Assembly: GCF_000155595.1 (NCBI RefSeq)
Contig: NZ_DS989904.1
Span: 2,101,243-2,165,242, forward strand
DNA: 64,000 bases
Reading direction: 5' to 3'
From: Synechococcus sp. PCC 7335
GTDB taxonomy: Bacteria > Cyanobacteriota > Cyanobacteriia > Phormidesmidales > Phormidesmidaceae
Below the pieces are notes generated by a model. The model searched no databases. It saw nothing but the letters and a program-made list of their open reading frames with translations, and was not told the origin of the DNA. A program made the translations under genes and the position numbers. Of this stretch, positions 18,959-27,056 are shown piece after piece. Numbering within the stretch: the first letter of the stretch is position 1; every line of letters begins with the position of its first letter.

Positions 18959-19570
18959 ATGGTTTTCAACTCTAAAGCTTTTCTTTCTGGCGTTTCTTCC
19001 AAAGCGACTACTTCGATTGCTGCCCTATCAGCTATCAGTGCGATCGCGCTTCCTGCAGCACTTCCCTTGTCAGCTTGGGCGCAGATGTCGGATGCAGTCA
19101 ATCCGGATGCCGACACACAGCCTACTACTGCTATGCCTACCGTAACTCGCGCTGTAGAGCAAGCTACTAGCCCGATTGGGATTGCCGCTGGTCAGGCGCT
19201 CATGAGCGAGGCTGAAGTCGCTATCAGTGCTCAGGACTATACGTTAGCAGCTACCAAACTAGTTGAAGCGCGCCAGGCTCTTAATGACGTTTCTGCTCAT
19301 TATCAAAGTCTCTCTAGCGTCTTTGTCGGACTAGATAGTCGTGTGAATCAAGACCTGCGAGCACTTGCCCTTGAGTCAGCCCAGGTTCGCGACCAGGCTA
19401 GCTACCAGCTCGCAGTTGTCTACCGCGCCCAAGATCGACCTGATCTTGCTGTTCCTTTACTAGTAGAAGTCGTCAAAAGCCAGCAGCCTACCCGTGACCT
19501 TGGTCAACAGGCCTATCAGCAGCTCTATGAACTAGGGTTTGTAGGCGTTGCTTACAACACGCCTAGCTAA
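18959..19570 (+). CDS. Exported helical protein of unknown function
   Basis: 203 residues. A long signal peptide runs through SIAALSAISAIALPAALPLS with a likely cleavage after AWA (residue 41). The mature part is alanine- and glutamine-rich and helical: ALMSEAEVAISAQDYTLAATK and RDQASYQLAVVYRAQDRPDLAVPLL look like degenerate TPR helices. No catalytic motif is visible. It probably acts in the periplasm or thylakoid lumen. I do not recognise a named family. Confidence 0.75.
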   Translation: MVFNSKAFLSGVSSKATTSIAALSAISAIALPAALPLSAWAQMSDAVNPDADTQPTTAMPTVTRAVEQATSPIGIAAGQALMSEAEVAISAQDYTLAATKLVEARQALNDVSAHYQSLSSVFVGLDSRVNQDLRALALESAQVRDQASYQLAVVYRAQDRPDLAVPLLVEVVKSQQPTRDLGQQAYQQLYELGFVGVAYNTPS

Positions 19571-19770
19571 GGGACCTTCACAAGGTTGATACTTAATTTA
19601 AAGTTCGATTAACCTGCTTAGAGCATCCGATCGTGCGAACCCAATCGTGCGAACCTAGATACGTGAAAGACTTGCTTAAATTTAAGCATAGCTCCAGGAT
19701 CCAGATTTTAGAGATATAAAGATTGCGGCATAATAGGTGGGTTGACCTTCAAGACCTATAGGAGACGCAG

Positions 19771-20016
19771 ATGATCAGCCCTGACCAAGTAGAAGCGATG
19801 ATTAAGGCCGGTCTGCCAGATGCTAACGTTGCTGTACAAGATCTAACTGGTGGTGGTGACCACTATCAGGTTGCTGTCGTATCTGATGCGTTTGAAGGGC
19901 TTAGTCTTGTCAAACGGCACCAGCTTGTTTACCAGGCGGTGAATACGGCGATGACATCAGAAGCGATACATGCGCTCTCTCTAGATACCAAGACGCCTAG
20001 TGAAGTAGCGGCATGA
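19771..20016 (+). CDS. bolA: BolA-family protein
   Basis: 81 residues, the normal length for a BolA core. The motif [21 protein letters not shown] is the BolA helix-turn region with the conserved FxGxxxxxRHQxVY pattern, whose histidine is a 2Fe-2S ligand in BolA-glutaredoxin heterodimers. A purine-rich TATAGGAGACGCAG stretch upstream of the ATG supplies the ribosome binding site. It lies 138 bases before grxD on the same strand, the known functional partner. Confidence 0.93.
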   Translation: MISPDQVEAMIKAGLPDANVAVQDLTGGGDHYQVAVVSDAFEGLSLVKRHQLVYQAVNTAMTSEAIHALSLDTKTPSEVAA

Positions 20017-20154
20017 TGTAGCCTTGTAAAGTAGCTGTATGAAGTGCTGGTATAGAATTGCGGCGATTAGTCAAGCCAGCTACTACAATGCTTGAATACT
20101 AAGGATCGAAGGATTGGTCTAAAAGCACAGTAAACTCAAAAAATAAAGGTAGCG

Positions 20155-20478
20155 ATGTCTCCAGAAACTAAAGCTAGAATCGACACCCTAGTCGAAGAAA
20201 ACAAAATTATGGTGTTTATGAAAGGCACCAAGCTGATGCCTCAGTGCGGCTTTTCCAATAATGTTGTTCAGCTTCTCAACATGCTTGGGGCGCCCTACGA
20301 GACCATAGATGTCCTAGCCGATCCAGAAATTCGTCAGGGCATCAAAGAATATTCAAACTGGCCGACTATTCCCCAGGTTTACATCAACGGAGAGTTTATC
20401 GGCGGTTCAGATATCTTGATCAAAATGTATGAAGAAGGCAACCTCCAAGAAACGGTAGAAGTCGCTTTAGCTTCTTAG
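20155..20478 (+). CDS. grxD: Monothiol glutaredoxin, CGFS type
   Basis: 107 residues. The active-site motif CGFS is in MPQCGFSNNVVQLL, preceded by IMVFMKGTKLMPQ and followed by NWPTIPQVYINGEFIGGSDI with the cis-proline and the GG(S)D glutathione-binding turn. Monothiol CGFS glutaredoxins bind and transfer a glutathione-ligated 2Fe-2S cluster, often as a heterodimer with BolA, encoded just upstream. A strong terminator follows. Confidence 0.96.
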   Translation: MSPETKARIDTLVEENKIMVFMKGTKLMPQCGFSNNVVQLLNMLGAPYETIDVLADPEIRQGIKEYSNWPTIPQVYINGEFIGGSDILIKMYEEGNLQETVEVALAS

Positions 20479-20553
20479 ATCAAGAGTAATTCAAAGCCTG
20501 AGTGTAGATTGGGTTCATAAAAAAGTGATTGCTCCTAGTCACTTCCTTAATTA

Positions 20554-20601
20554 AAGCGTATCCGCTATGAGACGAAAGTCCTAGCGGATGCGCTTTTTTT
20601 T
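20554..20601 (+). terminator. Rho-independent terminator after grxD
   Basis: AAGCGTATCCGCT pairs with AGCGGATGCGCTT (13 bp, one G-U pair) around a 16-base loop and is followed by a run of T through 20601. It ends the bolA-grxD transcript. Confidence 0.92.
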
Positions 20602-20722
20602 ATGCGATGAAACTATAGCAAGGTAAGGATATGTATTTTTCCTTTGCCCGTTGGGTTAGTTATTGTCCATCACGAACTTAAAGGGATTCTATGGGCAGCT
20701 AATTTGACCCAGCTAACTTGCG

Positions 20723-20770
20723 AGATGCAATAGAACCTATCAGATGCAATAAAAGGCAGATGCAATAGAA
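20723..20770. repeat. Three copies of a 13-bp direct repeat
   Basis: AGATGCAATAGAA occurs at 20723-20735 and 20758-20770, and a one-base variant AGATGCAATAAAA at 20742-20754, spaced 16-19 bases. They lie in the 455-base spacer (20479-20933) between grxD and the convergent small gene; beyond the terminator and these repeats I see nothing else in it. Confidence 0.75.
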
Positions 20771-20933
20771 GGCTATCTAGCTGAGACAAAGCCTTAATAG
20801 AGATAGCGTAGAGTGAAGTCTAAAGTACAGGAGAGTCTCGCTTCATTCTTTGAGGGGACGCTACTTTGCAAAGCCTTTTAGTAATCGTTTTTAGTGGCGG
20901 TTTATATCAACTATTCGTCTAAACTGATATCCA

Positions 20934-21182
20934 TTAATAGTAGTCTGTCTCAACCTCTGGCTGGGCAATAGCGAAGTTTGAGCTGTCATATAAAAAGCGA
21001 AGGCTTTCTTGTTCTAGCTGATTAATCAGGTATGATTCAATCGCACCAGAGTGACGCAAAGACGTAATATAGCCTTCTAGATAAAGTCTGAGTTCATCAG
21101 AGCGATATCCTTTATGCCAATAGTCAACGAATGTGTCAGTAATCCGTTGGTAGTAACGAATTGTTCGAGCGTCCTGAAGCAT
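20934..21182 (-). CDS. Small conserved cyanobacterial protein (DUF6761-like)
   Basis: 82 residues, soluble. The pattern IRYYQRITDTFVDYWHKGYR, DELRLYLEGYITSLRHSGAIE and the C-terminal acidic tail ending ETDYY recall a small family restricted to cyanobacteria that I believe is DUF6761. No function is known to me. The ATG at 21182 is well placed and the protein is complete. Confidence 0.75.
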   Translation of the reverse strand: MLQDARTIRYYQRITDTFVDYWHKGYRSDELRLYLEGYITSLRHSGAIESYLINQLEQESLRFLYDSSNFAIAQPEVETDYY

Positions 21183-21451
21183 TAGTTTTTACCATCCTTA
21201 AGTACTTGATAGAAGTGCTAAAACAAAAGATGCTTAACCGTTACAAAAGATCTTGATTACGCTTAAGGGGGACTATTTTTTATATTTTATCAGGTCAAAT
21301 TAGCTTGAATCGAGCAGAAACAACAGATATGTTACTCCTAGGGAGGGATCTTGTTCTCGTAACTTCGATTACAGAACTCAAAAAATGGCTCTGATAGTGT
21401 TCTTAGTATAAGAAACCCGTAGCCAGCGGCATTGAGTTCGCTATCCTTGCT

Positions 21452-22207
21452 GTGAACGATATCGTTAAGCACCCTGTTAAAACGAGTATTCAAGTTATCG
21501 AAAGCAATCCTAATTTGCGTTCTTTGCTCAGTTGGAATCTACAGCAAGCAGGATATCACGTGCAGCAATGCACCGATATGGTCTCTGCTAGAGACAACTT
21601 TCAGGCCCAGCAGCCTAACCTAGTTGTACTAGAAGCTGAATTTAGCGGTGGGCAAGGAATCCAGCTCTGCCATTGGCTAAGGAATCAAAGCTATCCGTTG
21701 ATTCTCATGCTGTCGGCTCGTATTACTGAGGCTGATGTGGTCACTGGACTTGGGGCTGGCGCAGACGACTATCTAAAGAAGCCTTTTGGGATGAAGGAGT
21801 TCTTAGCTCGAGTAGAGTCGCTGACGCGGCGCAGTCGTCACACGACTACACCTTTGGCCGTAGACTACGGAGATTTGCATATCGATTTGGTGCAAAGACG
21901 GGTGCGATACAAAGGTGATTTTATTGATCTTACGCCACAGGAGTTTAGCCTGCTGTATGTGCTAACTCAGGCAGAAGGAGAACCGCTGAGCCGAATCGAT
22001 CTATTGCGTCGTGCTTGGCCGGATGCCATTGACAATCCGCGTACGGTAGATACGCATGTGCTGTCTCTTCGTAAGAAGATCGAGGTCGATCCACGCCATC
22101 CTGATTTGATCCAAACGGTTCGTAATGTAGGCTATCAAATCTGCGTAGGGCAGATTAGTCCATCACCCTTAGAGATGATAGCGATCGCGCACGGAAAGCC
22201 AGCGTAG
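21452..22207 (+). CDS. OmpR-family regulator with degenerate receiver domain
   Basis: 251 residues. Residues 12-125 are receiver-like and 130-235 are an OmpR/PhoB winged helix (LTPQEFSLLYVL, TVDTHVLSLRKKIE, TVRNVGYQ). The receiver has lost key residues: the phosphoacceptor aspartate is Glu61 (NLVVLEAEF) and the acidic pair after the first strand is reduced to E17-S18 (VIESNPNLRSLL). The switch Ser88 (MLSAR) and Lys110 (LKKPF) remain. It therefore probably acts without aspartyl phosphorylation, as is known for some cyanobacterial regulators such as NblR. The start is GTG at 21452; no histidine kinase is adjacent. Target genes are unknown. Confidence 0.88.
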   Translation: MNDIVKHPVKTSIQVIESNPNLRSLLSWNLQQAGYHVQQCTDMVSARDNFQAQQPNLVVLEAEFSGGQGIQLCHWLRNQSYPLILMLSARITEADVVTGLGAGADDYLKKPFGMKEFLARVESLTRRSRHTTTPLAVDYGDLHIDLVQRRVRYKGDFIDLTPQEFSLLYVLTQAEGEPLSRIDLLRRAWPDAIDNPRTVDTHVLSLRKKIEVDPRHPDLIQTVRNVGYQICVGQISPSPLEMIAIAHGKPA

Positions 22208-22215
22208 GTTGACGT

Positions 22216-22956
22216 TCAGGTCCAGTTGGCTTGTTCCTCTTGTTCTTTTCTGACTAGCTGTTGATGTAGTTTGAGCCAGTCAACATCAATAGCAGGCACA
22301 TCTCTAGTCAATCGGCCATTGTCTATTTGCCACAGGCGATTGGCATATCTAGCCACTAGCTCTATTTGATGGTTAGCCATCACAATAGCCAGTTTATTCT
22401 GATGGGTGAGTTCAGCTAGGCGAGTGAGTAGAAATTCGCTGTAGCCAACATCTTGGGCTGAAGTAGGCTCGTCTAGTAAAAGGACTTTGGGCTGAGTAAT
22501 CAAGGCACGCGCGATCGCCACCCGCTGCCGCTGACCTAGTGACAAGTGTACCGCCGTTCGATCTAGCCAATCTACTGGAATTTTGAGTCGCTCCGACCAC
22601 AAACTCACGCTTTGTTTAATTTTTGCAGCGGACTGATTTCTCAGCTGCAGTGGATAGCTCAGCGCGGCTTCCACGCTCATCCCTAGCAAACGACTTTCCT
22701 GAGTGACTAAAGCAACCTGACGTCGCAAGGAAACCACCGGGATCTGTTGGATATCTTTATCCTCAAACCGAATTTGCCCACTACTCGCCTCAGCTAGGCG
22801 ATTCATCAACCGCAGCAAACTAGTTTTCCCCGACCCAGACGGACCTACTAAGGCGACAAAATCGCCTGTTTCCAGCGCGAAAGTGACCTCTTTGAGAATC
22901 TCGACAATGCCGGCTGTGGCTCTCATCGTCACGCGATCAAACGTCAAAACACTCAC
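22216..22956 (-). CDS. ABC transporter ATP-binding protein
   Basis: About 246 residues. Walker A is GPSGSGKTSLLRLMNRL, the Q-loop region VALVTQES, the signature LSLGQRQRVAIARAL, Walker B VLLLDEPTSAQD, and the switch histidine in MANHQIELV. The best resemblance I can name is the YbbL/FetA type of small ATPase, usually paired with a FetB-like permease; no such permease is present here. I start at GTG 22956, which has AAGGA about nine bases upstream; the longer ATG start at 23025 would overlap the preceding gene by 50 bases. It lies 19 bases after the PH-like membrane protein gene and is probably co-transcribed with it. Confidence 0.85.
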   Translation of the reverse strand: MSVLTFDRVTMRATAGIVEILKEVTFALETGDFVALVGPSGSGKTSLLRLMNRLAEASSGQIRFEDKDIQQIPVVSLRRQVALVTQESRLLGMSVEAALSYPLQLRNQSAAKIKQSVSLWSERLKIPVDWLDRTAVHLSLGQRQRVAIARALITQPKVLLLDEPTSAQDVGYSEFLLTRLAELTHQNKLAIVMANHQIELVARYANRLWQIDNGRLTRDVPAIDVDWLKLHQQLVRKEQEEQANWT

Positions 22957-22975
22957 GACTATTGATCCTTTCCGC

Positions 22976-23542
22976 TTAAACCGTGGGTGTAAAACTGCTA
23001 GCCGCTGTAATTGTCCATATATCAACTAGCAGCAAGCCTACGGTTAGGCCTAACAAGATAGCGTACATCCAGGGCTGAGAAAGCGGTTTGACATCGCGGG
23101 TGTCAATACCGGTTTTTGCCTCCACATGCCGTACTAGGCGAGCAAATCCAACTACTCGCATTGGCAGTAGATAGGCTTGGTCCTGCGCTTGATTAAGAAA
23201 GTAGTACACAATGCCACCTTGCCCAGTCGAACGCGGCTTTAGGGCTACAATCTCATCCCATTTGAGTGCCCAACCCTTTCGACCTAACGCTTTGATCCAA
23301 GTTGGGTAGGTTACAGCGATTCCTTCTTCATCAACAAGTACTTGTTCACTCAAACCACTCCATAGGGCGATCGCACCAATCGCAAAAGCGGTCCAAAGCA
23401 AGCTAGGGGAAATCGGTGCATTTGTCGCTATTGCTAGAAATGGCAAAGGAATGACCAATGCGATATAGAAAGCGGTCAAAGTGAGCTGAATTAAAGGAGA
23501 GATTTTGAATCTGTCCTGACTGGGCAGAGAATTAGGGACCAT
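22976..23542 (-). CDS. Membrane protein of unknown function, PH-like
   Basis: 188 residues. Two hydrophobic hairpin segments near the N-terminus (QLTLTAFYIALVIPLPFLAIA and LLWTAFAIGAIALWSGL), a soluble middle with EEGIAVTYPTWIKALGRKGWALKWDEIVALKPR that resembles a bacterial PH domain strand pattern, and a C-terminal helix (WMYAILLGLTVGLLLVDIWTI). It is upstream of, and almost contiguous with, the ABC ATPase gene. It could be a partner of the ATPase, but it is not a typical permease. Confidence 0.7.
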   Translation of the reverse strand: MVPNSLPSQDRFKISPLIQLTLTAFYIALVIPLPFLAIATNAPISPSLLWTAFAIGAIALWSGLSEQVLVDEEGIAVTYPTWIKALGRKGWALKWDEIVALKPRSTGQGGIVYYFLNQAQDQAYLLPMRVVGFARLVRHVEAKTGIDTRDVKPLSQPWMYAILLGLTVGLLLVDIWTITAASSFTPTV

Positions 23543-23680
23543 AAACCAGGATTAAAAAACTAAAGCGAGCCGAACCGATGCTGCCATTATCTATAGATGG
23601 GTCATAAAGATGACTATGTCTGAAGGACATCAAAAGTTTTCGGTTGACTCTTAACCATACTCAAGCAAGACATCAACCCA

Positions 23681-24133
23681 CTAAAGATACTTCTGGACAA
23701 CGCTCCAGCCAGAAGCAGTAACCGCAATAAAGGCAAGTAGCAAAACAGTATTTAAGCTGAGATGCAACGTTCTAGCCCAGGGCCGCTCAGGGGTAATTTG
23801 GGTCGCACTCCATGCCGATACTAACGTCACTATCACCACAAACAATCCAGCTGGCAAGTGTAGGGAATGTCCTAGACTACCGAATTCTCCTAGCGTACCA
23901 ATCACACCGATTGACAGCAGTAGCAGCACTAGCATCACCATCGTGATTCCCGTTGTAAGATGTGCTAAGCGCAGCCAGCTAGGACGACGTGACTGTTGGT
24001 CTAGGCGCCGCTGGTCTGGGCGAGTATAAAACAAGCCAGCTCCGCTAACTGCTAGCAGCAGGTAGGCTGCTATCGAAAACCCCATTGACCAAGCGGCTAT
24101 TCTCCAAAGCCAGATAAACGAAGGAAGATCCAT
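23681..24133 (-). CDS. DUF4079-family membrane protein
   Basis: 150 residues with four hydrophobic helices (WSMGFSIAAYLLLAVSGAGLF, GITMVMLVLLLLSIGVIGTL, LPAGLFVVIVTLVSAWSA, LHLSLNTVLLLAFIAVTASG). The histidines HLTTG, HSLHLPAG and LHLSLN lie near membrane helices, a layout suggesting a b-type-haem-like bundle. Proteins of this type in cyanobacteria are filed as DUF4079. Function unknown. It is complete, with its own upstream spacer. Confidence 0.75.
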   Translation of the reverse strand: MDLPSFIWLWRIAAWSMGFSIAAYLLLAVSGAGLFYTRPDQRRLDQQSRRPSWLRLAHLTTGITMVMLVLLLLSIGVIGTLGEFGSLGHSLHLPAGLFVVIVTLVSAWSATQITPERPWARTLHLSLNTVLLLAFIAVTASGWSVVQKYL

Positions 24134-24357
24134 AGCCCTATCCTTTTTCTAGTAACTCACTTGAAAGGCATAGCACCTTTTCAAGCAAAACTTTACTGAA
24201 AATTGCGCTGCTCTGTCATGGCTCTTGAGTGTATATCTCGATTCCAAAAGCAACCACTGCAGTCCAGCTCGAAGGCTTAGTCTACAAAACTTATTTCAAA
24301 GAATCTACATACTTAATCTATATACCTAAAACCGTGCTCTCAAAATCTATGTACTTT

Positions 24358-24699
24358 CTATGTACTTAAAGAGGTTTCTAGATCTTTAGTTTCTGATTTG
24401 CTCTCAGAAGTGTATAGAGGAGAAGGTGCCGCCTCATCGCTATCGGCCTGAATGGCTAAGCTCTGGCAGTCAATTGTGTCGGATAAGATAGCACTCGCCA
24501 TCATGCCAGTATGAATCTCTAGCTTTGCAACCGGAACCGCCTCGAATAAAAGTCGCTGTCCAGGGAACACAACGCGTTCAAAGTACCAATTAGGCACATT
24601 TGTAATACGTGCAACCTGAATTTTGCTGGTGACATTTACGTAACAGCAAAGAATAACAGCAGCGTCGTCAGACGGAAGAGGATCGATAATTTGAGCCAT
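24358..24699 (-). CDS. DUF1830-family protein
   Basis: 113 residues. The diagnostic run is ILCCYVNVTSKIQVARITN, then NWYFERVVFPGQRLLFEAVP and KLEIHTG, which are typical of the cyanobacterial DUF1830 family. The last 30 or so residues are a low-complexity acidic and serine-rich tail that the family core does not need. The function is unknown; no membrane segments are present. Confidence 0.87.
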   Translation of the reverse strand: MAQIIDPLPSDDAAVILCCYVNVTSKIQVARITNVPNWYFERVVFPGQRLLFEAVPVAKLEIHTGMMASAILSDTIDCQSLAIQADSDEAAPSPLYTSESKSETKDLETSLST

Positions 24700-25370
24700 G
24701 GTTTAGAACGAGAAGAAACTGTCTGAAACACTTCACACTATAGCGAGGCTAACACCTGAAAAATAAGATGACTGTAATAACGACTACCAAGCGGAGGTAT
24801 TTGTTGGGATCGCCTGATATTAGGGTTTTCCACATCTAGCAGGTAGCAAGAACTACATAAATTATTGACCTGCTTTCTAACGCCCTAAACTATATTGAAA
24901 AGCAGCTAGAAGCAACTGCATAAAGACGGATATTTCCTAATGTCTGCACACCCTATTAAAGCTATCTTGCTGTCTTACTTGAAAAATGGCTATCAAAAAT
25001 AGTTGACAAACTTTTTATAAGAAAAATCACAAAAGCTTCATAACAATATTTTTGACTACAAAGGCTTAACCTCTTGTTACAGATATCTCTACTGTACAAA
25101 CCACGATTATCTATAATTTCCCCTCAATAAAGGCTAATTACTACATAGCACCACAAAGGGTAATCCTCCAATGTGGCCCTGACCCTCTCTTCGTCCTCGA
25201 GACGCGTATATGAGACCTAGTATTCATACGGTTTAGTCAATAAGATCCATGCAAAATTGGACTTTGGAAGGGTGATCGTAGCTTGAAGTCAGTGTTATCG
25301 TAAAGATATGTGAAAAGTCTGAGAACTGAATTACCTAGCGTTGATCGCTAATCATCTTCCTTTGCCTACT
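24700..25370. other. Long AT-rich spacer between divergent genes
   Basis: 671 bases between the minus-strand DUF1830 gene and the plus-strand radical SAM gene. The centre is AT-rich. A short stem, CCACA...TGTGG, sits near 25150-25175 and could belong to a small RNA or leader, but nothing I can name. No open frame longer than 60 codons is present. Such a long leader fits a regulated radical SAM gene. Confidence 0.5.
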
Positions 25371-26945
25371 ATGAAAGACCGTATTCTTTACGTTCGACTT
25401 CCTTGTAACCCTATCTTTCCTATTGGCGTCGTCTACCTAGCAGATCATGTACACAAGTGCTTTCCAGAAGTAGAGCAGCAGATCTTTGATATGGGTACAG
25501 TTCCGCCACTTGACTTTACTCGGACTCTAGACAGACGCATTGATAGCTTTCAACCTACGCTTCTTGTCTTCTCATGGCGAGACATCCAGATATATGCTCC
25601 TGTCGGTGGTAGAGGTGGCAACCCACTACAAAACGCTTTTGAATTTGCCTATGCTACCAATCCGTTAGTCAGACTACGTGGGGCTATTGGTGGTGCCCGT
25701 ATGACTGCCACTTATCTAGCTGAACTGCGGCGAAACGAGAAATTAGTTAAACGGGGTCTAAAGCGAGCCCAAAAGCATCAACCTAACGCCAAAGTAGTCG
25801 TCGGCGGTGGGGCAGTTAGTGTGTTCTATGAGCAGATGCCACAGATGCTGCCACAGGGGACAATCGTCTCGGTTGGAGAGGGCGAAACCTTACTAGAGAA
25901 GATCTTGCGGGGTGAAGACTTTTCGCAAGAGCGTTGCTACATCGTTGGGGAAGAACCGCGAGAACGACTCATTCACGAGCAACCTATACCCATCGAAAAA
26001 ACGGCTTGCGATTATGACTACATCGAAGCGATGTGGCCGGAGTTTGAATACTATTTGCAAGAGCAGGACTTCTATATTGGCGTACAGACTAAGCGAGGTT
26101 GCCCTCACAACTGCTGCTATTGCGTCTATACCGTTGTTGAAGGTAAGCAGGTGCGCATCAATCCAGCTGATGAAGTCGTTAAGGAAATGCGTCAGCTTTA
26201 CGATCGAGGCATTCGCAAGTTCTGGTTCACAGACGCTCAGTTTATTCCTGCTAGGCGCTATATGGAAGATGCCATTGAGCTGCTAGAAAAGATCCAGGCC
26301 TCAGGTATGACCGATATTAATTGGGCCGCCTATATCAGAGCAGATAACCTGACGCCTCGGCTCTGTGAGCTGATGGTAGCAACTGGAATGAACTACTTTG
26401 AAATTGGGATTACTAGCGGGTCTCAAGAGCTAGTTCGGAAGATGCGAATGGGCTACAACTTAAAAACTGTCTTGCAAAACTGCCGAGACCTAAAGGCTGC
26501 TGGATTCAATGATTTTGTTTCAGTCAACTACTCGTTCAATGTAATTGATGAGCGAAACGAGACGATTAGACAGACAATCGCTTACCACCGTGAGTTAGAA
26601 GAGATCTTTGGAGCGGATAAAGTAGAGCCTGCAATCTTTTTCATTGGCTTGCAGCCTCATACGCACCTAGAAGAATACGCCTTCAGGAACAATATTTTGA
26701 AACGAGGCTATAATCCGTTGGCAATTTACCTACCCTGGGTTGCACTGAAGCTGCTGTGGAATCCTGGTAAGCTAGGTGCCTACTTTGGCGATGTCTGCCT
26801 AGCTGCAATGAGGGAAACCCCCAATGATTTTGGTCGAGGTGTGATGAATATCCTAGAAAGGCAGCTAGGGCGAGCGCCGCTAGCAGAAGCGCTGAGTGCC
26901 CCTATGAAGACAGAAAGCCGTGCCTTAGCTAAGGTATCATCTTAG
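25371..26945 (+). CDS. Radical SAM protein with B12-binding-like N-terminal part
   Basis: 524 residues. The N-terminal 170 residues resemble the cobalamin-binding Rossmann module of BchE/MiaB-like class B radical SAM enzymes (RLPCNPIFPIGVVYLADHV, VVVGGGAVSVFYEQMPQ, VSVGEGETLLEKILRGED). The catalytic core has the CxxxCxxC cluster motif in KRGCPHNCCYCVYTV. The sequence closely fits a cyanobacterial family that I recall as photosystem II high light acclimation radical SAM protein; that name is memory, not a search. The reaction is unknown. I choose the ATG at 25371; a TTG ten codons upstream is in frame. The nearest downstream gene is 111 bases away. Confidence 0.85.
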   Translation: MKDRILYVRLPCNPIFPIGVVYLADHVHKCFPEVEQQIFDMGTVPPLDFTRTLDRRIDSFQPTLLVFSWRDIQIYAPVGGRGGNPLQNAFEFAYATNPLVRLRGAIGGARMTATYLAELRRNEKLVKRGLKRAQKHQPNAKVVVGGGAVSVFYEQMPQMLPQGTIVSVGEGETLLEKILRGEDFSQERCYIVGEEPRERLIHEQPIPIEKTACDYDYIEAMWPEFEYYLQEQDFYIGVQTKRGCPHNCCYCVYTVVEGKQVRINPADEVVKEMRQLYDRGIRKFWFTDAQFIPARRYMEDAIELLEKIQASGMTDINWAAYIRADNLTPRLCELMVATGMNYFEIGITSGSQELVRKMRMGYNLKTVLQNCRDLKAAGFNDFVSVNYSFNVIDERNETIRQTIAYHRELEEIFGADKVEPAIFFIGLQPHTHLEEYAFRNNILKRGYNPLAIYLPWVALKLLWNPGKLGAYFGDVCLAAMRETPNDFGRGVMNILERQLGRAPLAEALSAPMKTESRALAKVSS

Positions 26946-27056
26946 TAGGGACCTGTCGCTAGATAGCTAGGGGATGAACGGCTAGGCTAATCAGTTTCTA
27001 GCTGGATTTAATTGGGTGAGTTTAATACAAGGTTTTAGTAAGGTCTGTGTAAAGGC

